From: Streptomyces sp. NRRL S-31
Lineage (GTDB): Bacteria > Actinomycetota > Actinomycetes > Streptomycetales > Streptomycetaceae
Length of the DNA stretch: 64,000 nt
Assembly (NCBI RefSeq): GCF_000718775.1
Contig: NZ_JOCB01000005.1
Location: 62,001-126,000, forward strand
Reading direction: 5' to 3'
Shown here in pieces: positions 45,408-59,600 of this stretch; within the stretch, counting starts at the first letter, position 1; every line of letters begins with the position of its first letter. Both the position numbers and the translations under genes were made by a program. Under the pieces are notes generated by a model that saw only the letters and a program-made list of their open reading frames with translations, was not told where the DNA came from and made no database searches.

Positions 45408-46282
45408 GGGGAACCGTCCGCCGGGAGCTGCGGGAGCGTGCCCGGCCGGTTCCGGAGCCGCTTTCCGGGTGCCGGGCCCGTGTGTCCACGGGCTGTGGAG
45501 CGTCCCCCGTCCGCCACCGGCTGTTCGATTTCCCGCCGGGTTACGGCCACTCTCCACAGATTCGGTGACTTTCTTCCGTCCACATGCTGGGGACTGCGAA
45601 GTTGTCCCGATCTCTGTCCACAGGCAACCGGCCCGCGCGCTGTTCGCCCAGCTCAGATGCCTGTGGAATCGTGGACGAACGATCTCCACAAGCTGTGGAC
45701 AACCGGTTGACCCCCAGGCTGTGGACAGAGTTGTCCACCGGTGACCCACAGGCTGGGGGCGGTTGTCCCCAGCAATCGCCGGCTTCTCCACATGGCTGTC
45801 CACTGTTCGGCAACCCGGCGCCCCCGCTCACCGCGTCGAGTGAAAGGCGTCACAGGAAGCTGCCGGATTGGGCTGTGGGAAACCGGGGTATTCCTGGGGA
45901 CACAGCTGGGGAGAACTGCCCTCAGCCTGTGGGCGCTGTGTGCAGAACTTTCCGTTCTCCACAGACGACCCAGGTTGTCCACTGCCTCCACCCACAGGGC
46001 CAGTGGATAAAAAACCCGCGCTGAGCTGGGCAAACGTGGTTATCCACGGTATCCACAGGCCCTACTACTACTCCCGACTAGAGAGAGTTCGGCAACCGTT
46101 TCGAAGCGGGAGCTGTGCACAACTCGCCGTCTCGCGCCCGGCTGCCCCTCGGTCCGACTTGACCCCGACGGGCACCTACTGTCAGTGCCGTGCGTCAGAC
46201 TGGTCCCCGGCGTCCTTCCCGTCCCAGTGGGCGGTGACGCCGAGTCGGAGGACTCAGTAGCAACAGCAGGAGGCGGCTTACG

Positions 46283-47413
46283 GTGAAGATCCGGGTGGAA
46301 CGCGACGTACTCGCGGAGGCAGTGGCCTGGGCGGCACGCAGCCTCCCGGCCCGTCCGCCGGCGCCGGTCCTCGCCGGCCTGCTGCTGAAGGCCGAGGACG
46401 GCCAGCTGAGCCTGTCGAGCTTCGACTACGAGGTCTCCGCACGGGTGAGCGTCGAGGCGGAGGTCGACGAGGAGGGCACCGTCCTCGTCTCCGGCCGGCT
46501 GCTCGCCGACATCTCCCGCGCGCTCCCCAACCGGCCGGTGGAGATTTCCACAGACGGTGTACGGGCGACCGTGGTCTGCGGGTCCTCGCGCTTCACCCTC
46601 CACACCCTGCCCGTGGAGGAGTACCCGGCGCTGCCGCAGATGCCGAGCGCGACCGGCACGGTGCCCGGCGAGGTCTTCGCCGCCGCCGTCTCCCAGGTGG
46701 CCATCGCCGCCGGCCGTGACGACACGCTCCCGGTGCTCACCGGTGTGCGCATCGAGATCGAGGGCGACACGGTCACCCTGGCCTCCACCGACCGCTACCG
46801 CTTCGCGGTCCGCGAGTTCCTGTGGAAGCCGGAGAACCCGGACGCCTCCGCCGTCGCCCTGGTCCCCGCCAAGACGCTGCTGGACACCGCGAAGTCGCTG
46901 GGCGCCGGGGACAGCGTGACGCTGGCGCTGTCCGGCTCCGGTGCCGGTGAGGGCCTGATCGGTTTCGAGGGCGCCGGGCGGCGTACGACCACGCGTCTGC
47001 TCGAGGGCGACCTGCCGAAGTACCGGACGCTGTTCCCGACCGAGTTCAACTCCGTCGCCGTGATCGAGACCGCGCCGTTCGTGGAGGCGGTCAAGCGTGT
47101 CGCCCTGGTCGCCGAGCGGAACACCCCGGTGCGGCTGAGCTTCGAACAGGGCGTGCTGATCCTGGAGGCCGGGTCCAGCGACGACGCACAGGCTGTGGAA
47201 AGGGTCGACGCCCAGCTGGAGGGCGACGACATCTCGATCGCCTTCAACCCCACGTTCCTGCTGGACGGTCTGAGCGCGATCGACTCGCCGGTGGCGCAGC
47301 TGTCGTTCACGACCTCCACGAAGCCGGCCCTGCTGAGCGGCAAGCCCGCGGTGGACGCCGAGGCCGACGACGCGTACAAGTACCTGATCATGCCGGTGCG
47401 GCTCAGCGGCTGA
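46283..47413 (+). CDS. dnaN: DNA polymerase III sliding clamp (beta subunit)
   Basis: 376 residues from a GTG with AGGAGG upstream. It starts MKIRVERDVLAEAVAWAARSLP and ends YLIMPVRLSG, the typical clamp C-terminus. Three topologically alike domains make up a half ring. It holds Pol III on DNA. It is the first gene to the right of oriC. Confidence 0.96.
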   Translation: MKIRVERDVLAEAVAWAARSLPARPPAPVLAGLLLKAEDGQLSLSSFDYEVSARVSVEAEVDEEGTVLVSGRLLADISRALPNRPVEISTDGVRATVVCGSSRFTLHTLPVEEYPALPQMPSATGTVPGEVFAAAVSQVAIAAGRDDTLPVLTGVRIEIEGDTVTLASTDRYRFAVREFLWKPENPDASAVALVPAKTLLDTAKSLGAGDSVTLALSGSGAGEGLIGFEGAGRRTTTRLLEGDLPKYRTLFPTEFNSVAVIETAPFVEAVKRVALVAERNTPVRLSFEQGVLILEAGSSDDAQAVERVDAQLEGDDISIAFNPTFLLDGLSAIDSPVAQLSFTTSTKPALLSGKPAVDAEADDAYKYLIMPVRLSG

Positions 47414-47638
47414 CCGTTCGTCCACAGGGTGTGCGCGGTGCCGGGTGCCTTCGCGGGTGCCCGGCACCGCGACCCACGGGGGCCGGGTCGCTCCCCCGAG
47501 GCGGGGTACGCGGTGGCCGCGGAGCACGGGCGGTACGCATGAGCGCGTATGCCCACAACCGTGCGTGAAGCGTGCGGTTTAGGCTCGGCTCGGCACCAAG
47601 GTGCCTGTCCCGCCACAGCGACCTAAGGAACACAACTG

Positions 47639-48514
47639 ATGGAGCTCGGTCTCGTCGGCCTCGGCAAGATGGGCGGCAACATGCGCGAGCGGATCCGCCG
47701 CGCCGGCCACACCGTCATCGGGTACGACCGCAACGCGGACGTCGCGGATGTCCACAGCCTGGAAGAGCTGGTGGGCAAGCTCGAGGCCCCGCGCGTGGTG
47801 TGGGTGATGGTCCCCGCCGGTGAGCCCACCCAGTCGACCGTCGACCGGCTCGGCGAGCTGCTGGAGCCCGGCGACGTGGTCGTGGACGGCGGCAACTCCC
47901 GCTGGACGGACGACGAGAGGCACGCCGAGGAGCTGGCCGCCAAGGGCATAGGCTTCGTCGACTGCGGCGTCTCCGGTGGCGTCTGGGGCCTGGAGAACGG
48001 GTACGCGCTGATGTACGGCGGCGACGCCGAGAACGTCGCCAAGGTGCAGCCGGTCTTCGACGCGCTGAAGCCGGAGGGCGACTTCGGCTCGGTGCACGCC
48101 GGCAAGGTCGGCGCGGGCCACTTCGCGAAGATGGTCCACAACGGCATCGAGTACGCGATGATGCAGGCGTACGCCGAGGGCTGGGAGCTGCTGGAGAAGG
48201 TCGACTCCGTCACCGACGTCCGCGAGGTCTTCCGGTCGTGGCAGGAGGGCACGGTCATCCGGTCCTGGCTGCTGGACCTCGCCGTGAACGCCCTCGACGA
48301 GGACGAGCACCTCGAGGGCCTGCGCGGTTACGCCCAGGACTCCGGTGAGGGACGCTGGACGGTGGAGGCCGCGATCGACAACGCGGTGCCGCTGCCGGCG
48401 ATCACCGCGTCGCTGTTCGCGCGGTTCGCCTCCCGCCAGGAGGACTCGCCGCAGATGAAGATGATCGCCGCGCTGCGCAACCAGTTCGGCGGGCACGCCG
48501 TGGAGAAGAAGTAA
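47639..48514 (+). CDS. gnd: 6-Phosphogluconate dehydrogenase (decarboxylating), short form
   Basis: 291 residues, the short GntZ/YqeC type. NAD(P) motif: GLGKMGGNMRERIRRAGH. Substrate signatures: GDVVVDGGNSRW and VGAGHFAKMVHNGIEYAMMQAYAEGWELL. It converts 6-phosphogluconate to ribulose-5-phosphate and CO2. The ATG lies 225 bp after dnaN. The place between dnaN and recF is conserved in actinobacteria and may give coordinated expression. Confidence 0.93.
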   Translation: MELGLVGLGKMGGNMRERIRRAGHTVIGYDRNADVADVHSLEELVGKLEAPRVVWVMVPAGEPTQSTVDRLGELLEPGDVVVDGGNSRWTDDERHAEELAAKGIGFVDCGVSGGVWGLENGYALMYGGDAENVAKVQPVFDALKPEGDFGSVHAGKVGAGHFAKMVHNGIEYAMMQAYAEGWELLEKVDSVTDVREVFRSWQEGTVIRSWLLDLAVNALDEDEHLEGLRGYAQDSGEGRWTVEAAIDNAVPLPAITASLFARFASRQEDSPQMKMIAALRNQFGGHAVEKK

Positions 48515-48568
48515 TCCACAGGGTCGCTCCGCGATCCACAACCACCGAGGGAGGTCGGCGGGACGACC

Positions 48569-49690
48569 ATGCACGTCACGCATCTTTCGCTGGCCGACTT
48601 CCGCTCGTACGCCCGGGTCGAGGTCCCGCTCGACCCGGGCGTCACCGCCTTCGTCGGCCCCAACGGGCAGGGCAAGACCAACCTGGTGGAGGCGGTCGGG
48701 TACCTGGCGACGCTCGGCAGTCACCGGGTCTCCTCCGACGCCCCGCTGGTGCGCATGGGCGCCGAGCGGGCGGTGATCCGGGCGCAGGTCCGGCAGGGCG
48801 ACCGGCAGCAGCTGATCGAGCTGGAGCTGAACCCGGGCCGGGCCAACCGGGCCCGTGTCAACCGGTCCTCGCAGGCCAGACCGCGGGACGTGCTGGGCAT
48901 CGTACGGACGGTGCTGTTCGCGCCCGAGGACCTGGCGCTGGTGAAGGGGGACCCGGGTGAACGGCGGCGGTTCCTCGACGAGCTGATCACCGCGCGCTCG
49001 CCGCGCATGGCCGGTGTGCGCTCCGACTACGAGCGCGTCCTCAAGCAGCGCAACACCCTGCTGAAGACGGCCGCCCTCGCCCGCCGGCACGGCGGCCGGT
49101 CCATGGACCTGTCCACGCTCGACGTGTGGGACCAGCACCTCGCGCGCGCGGGCGCGGAGCTGCTCGCCCAGCGGATGGACCTCATCGCCGCGCTCCAGCC
49201 GCTCGCCGACAAGGCGTACGAGCAGCTGGCACCCGGCGGCGGCCCCATCGCGCTGGAGTACAAGCCGTCGGCGCCGGGCGAGGCGCACACCCGCGAGGAG
49301 CTGTACGCCCAGCTGACGGCGGCGCTCGCCGAGGCGCGCAAGCAGGAGATCGAGCGGGGCGTGACCCTCGTCGGCCCGCACCGGGACGACCTGGTCCTCC
49401 GGCTCGGCCAGCTGCCCGCCAAGGGCTACGCCTCGCACGGCGAGTCCTGGTCCTACGCCCTCGCCCTGCGGCTGGCCTCGTACGACCTGCTGCGGGCCGA
49501 GGGCAACGAGCCGGTGCTGATCCTGGACGACGTCTTCGCGGAACTGGACGCCCGGCGCCGGGAACGGCTCGCGGAGCTGGTCGCGCCCGGCGAGCAGGTG
49601 CTGGTCACCGCCGCCGTGGACGACGACGTACCCCGGATGCTGGCCGGCACCCGGTACGCGGTGGCCGGTGGCACGGTGGAGCGCGGATGA
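48569..49690 (+). CDS. recF: DNA replication and repair protein RecF
   Basis: 373 residues. Starts [19 protein letters not shown]. Walker A is [17 protein letters not shown]. The C-terminal Walker B and signature are [22 protein letters not shown]. RecF helps load RecA at gaps and stalled forks. An SD (GAGGTCGGCGG) precedes the ATG. The dciA start overlaps its stop (ATGA). Confidence 0.96.
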   Translation: MHVTHLSLADFRSYARVEVPLDPGVTAFVGPNGQGKTNLVEAVGYLATLGSHRVSSDAPLVRMGAERAVIRAQVRQGDRQQLIELELNPGRANRARVNRSSQARPRDVLGIVRTVLFAPEDLALVKGDPGERRRFLDELITARSPRMAGVRSDYERVLKQRNTLLKTAALARRHGGRSMDLSTLDVWDQHLARAGAELLAQRMDLIAALQPLADKAYEQLAPGGGPIALEYKPSAPGEAHTREELYAQLTAALAEARKQEIERGVTLVGPHRDDLVLRLGQLPAKGYASHGESWSYALALRLASYDLLRAEGNEPVLILDDVFAELDARRRERLAELVAPGEQVLVTAAVDDDVPRMLAGTRYAVAGGTVERG

Positions 49691-50274
49691 GCACCGGGGA
49701 CCCCGCGCCGCGGGACCGGAACCCGCAGGACCGCACCGCGAAGGGCGGGAACGCGAAGGGCCGGAAGGCCGAGGAGCCCTCCGGCGTCGACCTCGCGCGC
49801 GTGGCGTTGCGCGCCGCGAAGGAGCAGGCACGCGCGCGCGGGGACGCGGCGCGGCAGCGCAAGCAGGCGCGGCGGGGCGGCGGCCTGCGTTCCGGCGCGC
49901 GCGCCGACGGCCGCGATCCGCTGGCGCTGGGCGCGGCGATCAACCGGCTGATCACCGAACGCGGCTGGGAGACCCCCGCCGCGGTGGGCGGGGTGATGGG
50001 CCGCTGGCCGGAGATCGTCGGCGAGGACCTGGCCAAGCACTGTGTGCCGCAGCGGTACGACGAGGACGAGCGGGTGCTGACCGTCCAGTGCGACTCGACG
50101 GCCTGGGCGACGCAGTTGCGGGTACTCGCGCCGACGCTGGTGGCCCGGCTCAACGAGGACCTCGGGCACGGCAGCGTACGGATGATCAAGGTGCTCAACC
50201 CCGGCGGCCAGCCTCGCCGGTACGGCCCGTTGCGTGCGCCGGGGAGCACCGGACCCGGTGACACCTACGGCTGA
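49687..50274 (+). CDS. dciA: DciA (DUF721) replicative helicase loader
   Basis: 195 residues. A Lys/Arg-rich N-terminal part is followed by the DUF721 core ([71 protein letters not shown]). DciA is the ancestral DnaB loader in bacteria without DnaC. The ATG overlaps the recF stop, indicating coupling. It should act with the DnaB encoded at 7982-9460. Confidence 0.9.
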   Translation: MSTGDPAPRDRNPQDRTAKGGNAKGRKAEEPSGVDLARVALRAAKEQARARGDAARQRKQARRGGGLRSGARADGRDPLALGAAINRLITERGWETPAAVGGVMGRWPEIVGEDLAKHCVPQRYDEDERVLTVQCDSTAWATQLRVLAPTLVARLNEDLGHGSVRMIKVLNPGGQPRRYGPLRAPGSTGPGDTYG

Positions 50275-52863
<2,589 letters not shown>

Positions 52864-52905
52864 GTCGGTCTCAGCTGACCGCACCAGGAAGGATCTTCAC
52901 CAGCA

Positions 52906-55503
<2,598 letters not shown>

Positions 55504-55521
55504 CACGAGGAGAGAGTCATC

Positions 55522-56259
55522 GTGAGCGGAGCCACGGGCGCCGGATCGGCCGGTACCTCCAGGGGTACGGAAACGGGCGGCGGCGGCCGTGGCTCCGCCG
55601 CGCGTGCGGCGCGTACGAGCGACCCTCAGACGACGAACCCGAAGCCGGTGAAGGCTTCCGTGGCGGACTCCTCCGGCACGCAGAAATCCCAGCAGGCATC
55701 CCAGGGGGGCACTGTGACGGACACCCGAGGCACGGCCGCGGCCGGCGACGCGCGGCAGGCGTCGCCGCTTCCCGGCGAACGGCGTCCGGAGCGGCCCGCC
55801 GAGCCGTACCACCCGCCGCAGGCCTATGCGGCACAGGACGCCGGCGCGGTCCGCAGGCCGCGCACCGGCGTGCGTACGACGGCGCCGCGGACCCGCAAGG
55901 CGCGGCTGCGGGTGGCCAAGGCCGACCCGTGGTCGGTGATGAAGGTCAGCTTCCTGCTCTCCATCGCGTTCGGCATCTGTACGATCGTCGGCGCGGCGGT
56001 GCTGTGGATGGTCATGGACGCGATGGGCGTGTTCTCGACGGTCGGCGGCACGATCTCGGAGGCGACCGGCTCCAACGAGGCGAACGGCTTCGACCTCCAG
56101 GCGTTCCTGTCCCTCCCCCACGTCCTGACGTTCACGACGATCATCGCGGTCATCGACGTGATCCTGGCGACGGCGCTCGCCACGCTCGGCGCGTTCATCT
56201 ACAACCTCTCCGCGGGCTTCGTCGGCGGCGTCGAGCTGACCCTGGCGGAGGACGAGTGA
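55522..56259 (+). CDS. DUF3566 membrane protein
   Basis: 245 residues from a GTG with GAGGAG upstream. The first 120 residues are polar and disordered (Gly, Thr, Pro, Arg). The DUF3566 core is VAKADPWSVMKVSFLLSIAFGICTIVGAAVLWMVMDAMGVF, with two membrane spans; the second is VLTFTTIIAVIDVILATALATLGAFIYNLSAGFVGGVEL. It matches the gene after gyrA in mycobacteria (Rv0007) and is probably in the gyrBA operon, 18 bp after gyrA. Function is not known; a cell-envelope role is often guessed. Confidence 0.88.
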   Translation: MSGATGAGSAGTSRGTETGGGGRGSAARAARTSDPQTTNPKPVKASVADSSGTQKSQQASQGGTVTDTRGTAAAGDARQASPLPGERRPERPAEPYHPPQAYAAQDAGAVRRPRTGVRTTAPRTRKARLRVAKADPWSVMKVSFLLSIAFGICTIVGAAVLWMVMDAMGVFSTVGGTISEATGSNEANGFDLQAFLSLPHVLTFTTIIAVIDVILATALATLGAFIYNLSAGFVGGVELTLAEDE

Positions 56260-56370
56260 CCCCGGACCAGGGACGTTCCGCGACCACCCCGGCAACCGAT
56301 TTTGGGACTGGCGCGGTCGTGCGCTAATCTTCAGGAGTCAGCGCGCGGGACACACACCGCAGAGCGCGGC

Positions 56371-56447
56371 GGGGCTATAGCTCAGTTGGTTAGAGCGCAT
56401 CCCTGATAAGGATGAGGCCACAGGTTCAAATCCTGTTAGCCCCACCA
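56371..56447 (+). tRNA. tRNA-Ile (anticodon GAT)
   Basis: The cloverleaf is complete: acceptor GGGGCTA pairs with TAGCCCC, the D-arm is AGCTCAGTTGGTTAGAGC, the anticodon loop CTGATAA has GAT at 56405-56407, and the T-arm is ACAGGTTCAAATCCTGT. The CCA end is encoded (56445-56447). Confidence 0.97.
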
Positions 56448-56450
56448 GCA

Positions 56451-56486
56451 CGAAGACCCCCGGTCCGGATGGATCGGGGGTCTTCG
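56451..56486. terminator. Hairpin terminator after tRNA-Ile
   Basis: Sixteen-base arms (56451-56466, 56471-56486; one mismatch) flank GGAT right after the tRNA. Confidence 0.85.
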
Positions 56487-56646
56487 GCGTGTGTGGCCTG
56501 GTGGGCTCCGGGGCGCCCGGTGCCGGGTACGGAAAGGCCCGACCGCTGGCGACGGGGGATGCACCAGCGATCGGGCTATGGCCAAGGGTAACAAGGTTGT
56601 CGGTCGTATGGGGCCAAGTCCGCGGTGAATCAGGCAGGTTGGCCGG

Positions 56647-59600
56647 TCATCGACCGCACGGGGGGTCGTAGGAGAGGCGGGGCAGGTACTCCTGCCAGCG
56701 CTGTCGGGTCAGGACGCCCCGGGTGACCGAACAGATGTGCCGGATCGCCGTGTCCGCGTCCAGGCTCCACAGGCGGACCGTGTCGGCGCCGCTGGAGACA
56801 CCGAGGACGTGGCTGCCGGGGCTGAAGGACAGGAAGTTGCCGGTCTTGGCGTTGGGGCTCATCGACTGGCCGATCGGGGTGGCGGCGGCGGGGTCGGTGA
56901 CATTCCACAGGCGGACCGTGTTGTCGCTGCCGCCGCTGGCCAGGGTCTGTCCGTCGGCGCTGAAGGTGAGGGACGTCACCGCCTCGGTGTGGCCGGTGAG
57001 CGGGGCGCCCGGCTCACTCGCCGAGGCCGGGTCGGTGACGTCCCAGAGGCGGACGGTGTCGTCGTCGCTGCCGCTGGCCAGGGTGCGTCCGTCGGGGCTG
57101 AAGGCGAGCGTGTTGACAGGACCGTCGTGGGCGGTGAGCGGGGCGCCGAGCGGCGCCGGGCGGGCGGGGTCGGTCACCTTCCACAGGCGGAGCGTGCTGT
57201 CCGCGCTGCCGCTGGCCAACGTGTGCCCGTCAGGGCTGAAGGCGAGGGCGTTGATGTAGCCCCGGTGGCCGGTGACCGGCTTGCCGAGCGGTACGGCGTG
57301 CCCGGGGTCGGTGACGTCCCACAGCCGGATGGTGCGGTCGTCGTAGGCGGTGGCCAGGGTGCGTCCGTCCGGGCTGTACGCCAGCGCGTCGGCGCCCATG
57401 AAGCGGGTCCGCAGGGTCAGCGGCGGTCCGGTGGCGACCGGGCGGGCGGGGTCGGTGACGTTCCACAGGTGGACCGTGCGGACGCCGGTGAGGACGGCGA
57501 GGGTCCGGCCGTCGGGGGAGAACACGAGGGAGCGCTGGTCGCCGTCGGCCCGCATGAACGGCGTGCCGAGCGGGACGGGCCGGCCGGGCCGGGTCACGTT
57601 CCACAGCCGCAGCCTGCCGTCCCGGGCGGCGGTGGCCAGGACCCGGCCGTCCGGGCGGAACGCCCCGCTCCGGCCGATCATGTCGGAGGTCGGGACCGAC
57701 CACAGGCGCACCTTGCCGTCCCCGCTGCCGGTGGCGAGGGTCCGGCCGTCCGGGCGGAACCCCAGGGCGTACATCTCGCCGCTGGCGCCCGCGAGCGGTT
57801 CGCCGACCTGGGAGGGGGACGCCGGGTCGCTGACGTTCCACAGGCTCGCCGTGCTGTCCGCGCTGGCGGCGGCCAGCCGGCCGCCGTCCGGGCTGAACGC
57901 CACCGACCAGACCGGCCCGGTGTGGCCGGTCAGCGGGGAGCCGACCGGCGCCGCGCGGCCGGGGCGGGACACGTCCCACAGCCGGATGGTGTCGTCCGCG
58001 CTCCCGCTGGCCAGGGTGTGCCCGTCGGGGCTGAAGGCGACGGAGTGCACCAGGTCCGTGTGCCCGCGCAGGGTCCGCACCGGGCCGGTCCGGCGCGGGG
58101 CGGTCATGTCCCACAGCCGGATGGTGTCGTCGTCGCCGCCGGTCGCGAGGGTCCGCCCGTCCGGGCTGAACGCCACGCAGCGCACCGCTGCGGTGTGCCC
58201 GCGCAGGGTCCGGACCGGGGTGGGCCGGCGCGGGTCGGCCACGTTCCACAGCCGTACGGTGCTGTCCTCGCCGGCCGTGGCGAGGGTGCGCCCGTCCGGG
58301 CTGAACGCGGTCAGGTAGATCGTGCCCTGCCGGCCGGTGACCGGCTTGCCGAGCGGTACGGCGTGCGCGGGGTCGGTGACGTCCCAGAGCCGGACCGTGC
58401 CGTCGTCGCCGGCGCTGGCCAGGGTGCGTCCGTCCGGGCTGAACACGGCGCTGCTCACCCAGCTGGTGTGGCCGGAGAGCGGCCCGCCGAGCGCGGTCGG
58501 TCGGTCCGGGTCGGTGACGTCCCAGAGCCGGACCGTGTGGTCGTAGCTCGCCGTGGCCAGCGTTCTGCCGTCCGGGCTGAACGAGGTGAGGTAGACCGCG
58601 CCCCGGTGCCCGGACAGCGGGGTGGCCAGCGGCGCGTTCACGATCGAGATCAGCCTGCTGTACGTGTCCTCGTCGCCGGGGCGCAGCTGGTGCGCGACCA
58701 GGTCGAGCTGGGCGGCCAGCGACGGGTCGGTGTGCTGGACCCGGTCGGCCTCGGCGAGGACCTGCGCGAACACGGCGTCGTCGCGCTGCTTCCAGGCGAT
58801 CACCGCGGAGCCGGCGGCGAGGACGGCCAGTGCGACCAGTGTTGCCACCGCCGCCCGGCTCAGCCACACCGTGCGCTTGCGCAGCCGTACCGAGGCGGCC
58901 AGGAACTCCACCGCGCTGCGGGTCAGATAGGTGTCCCCGGCCGACCGGGCCCAGCCGCGCGCCTGCTCCAGCCGCGACCCCCGGTACAGCAGCGAACTGT
59001 CCCGGCCCGAGTCCTCCCAGGACCGGCCGTCCTCCTCCAGCCGCTGGCGCAGCAGGTGGTCGCCGCGGCCCTCGTCGATCCAGTGCCGCAGCCGGGGCCA
59101 GGCGTGCAGCAGCGCCTCGTGGGTGATCTCCACGGTGTCGGCGTCGAGTGTCACCAGCCGGGCCCGGACCAGGGCCTCCAGCGACTCCTCGGTCTTGCCG
59201 GGGTCCGCCGACTCCTCCGCCAGCTGGCGGCGGGTGCCGCGCCGCCGGGTGGCCTGGGTGTCCTCGCCGAGCCGGACCAGCCGCAGCAGCAGCAGCCGGG
59301 CGGCGGTCCGGGCCGCGGGGTCCAGGCCGGACCAGGCGCGCTCGGCGGTCGCGGCGACGGCGCCCTGGATGCCGCCCGCCGCGCGGTACCCGGCCAGCGT
59401 CAGCCTGCCGGACTTGCGGCGCTGCCAGGTGGCCAGCAGGGCGTGCGACAGCAGCGGCAGCACGCCCGCGTCGTGCGCGCCGCGCGGTCCGTCGGCGCTC
59501 ACCTCGCGCACGATCAGCTCGGCGAGTCCCGGCTCCAGCTCGAGCCCCACCGCCTTGGCCGGTCCGGTCACCGCCTCGCGCAGCTCGGTGCCGGTCAGCG

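Larger units (their letters stand above)
45193..46282. other. Chromosomal origin oriC with many DnaA boxes
   Basis: This dnaA-dnaN gap holds at least a dozen 9-mers close to TTGTCCACA: 45550, 45576, 45614, 45682, 45694 (perfect, reverse), 45720 (reverse), 45731, 45784, 45796, 45955, 45975, 46040, 46049 and 46114 (reverse; positions are first bases). They run on both strands, mainly in 45.55-46.12 kb. The layout matches the Streptomyces oriC. No RNA or protein gene is seen. Confidence 0.93.
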
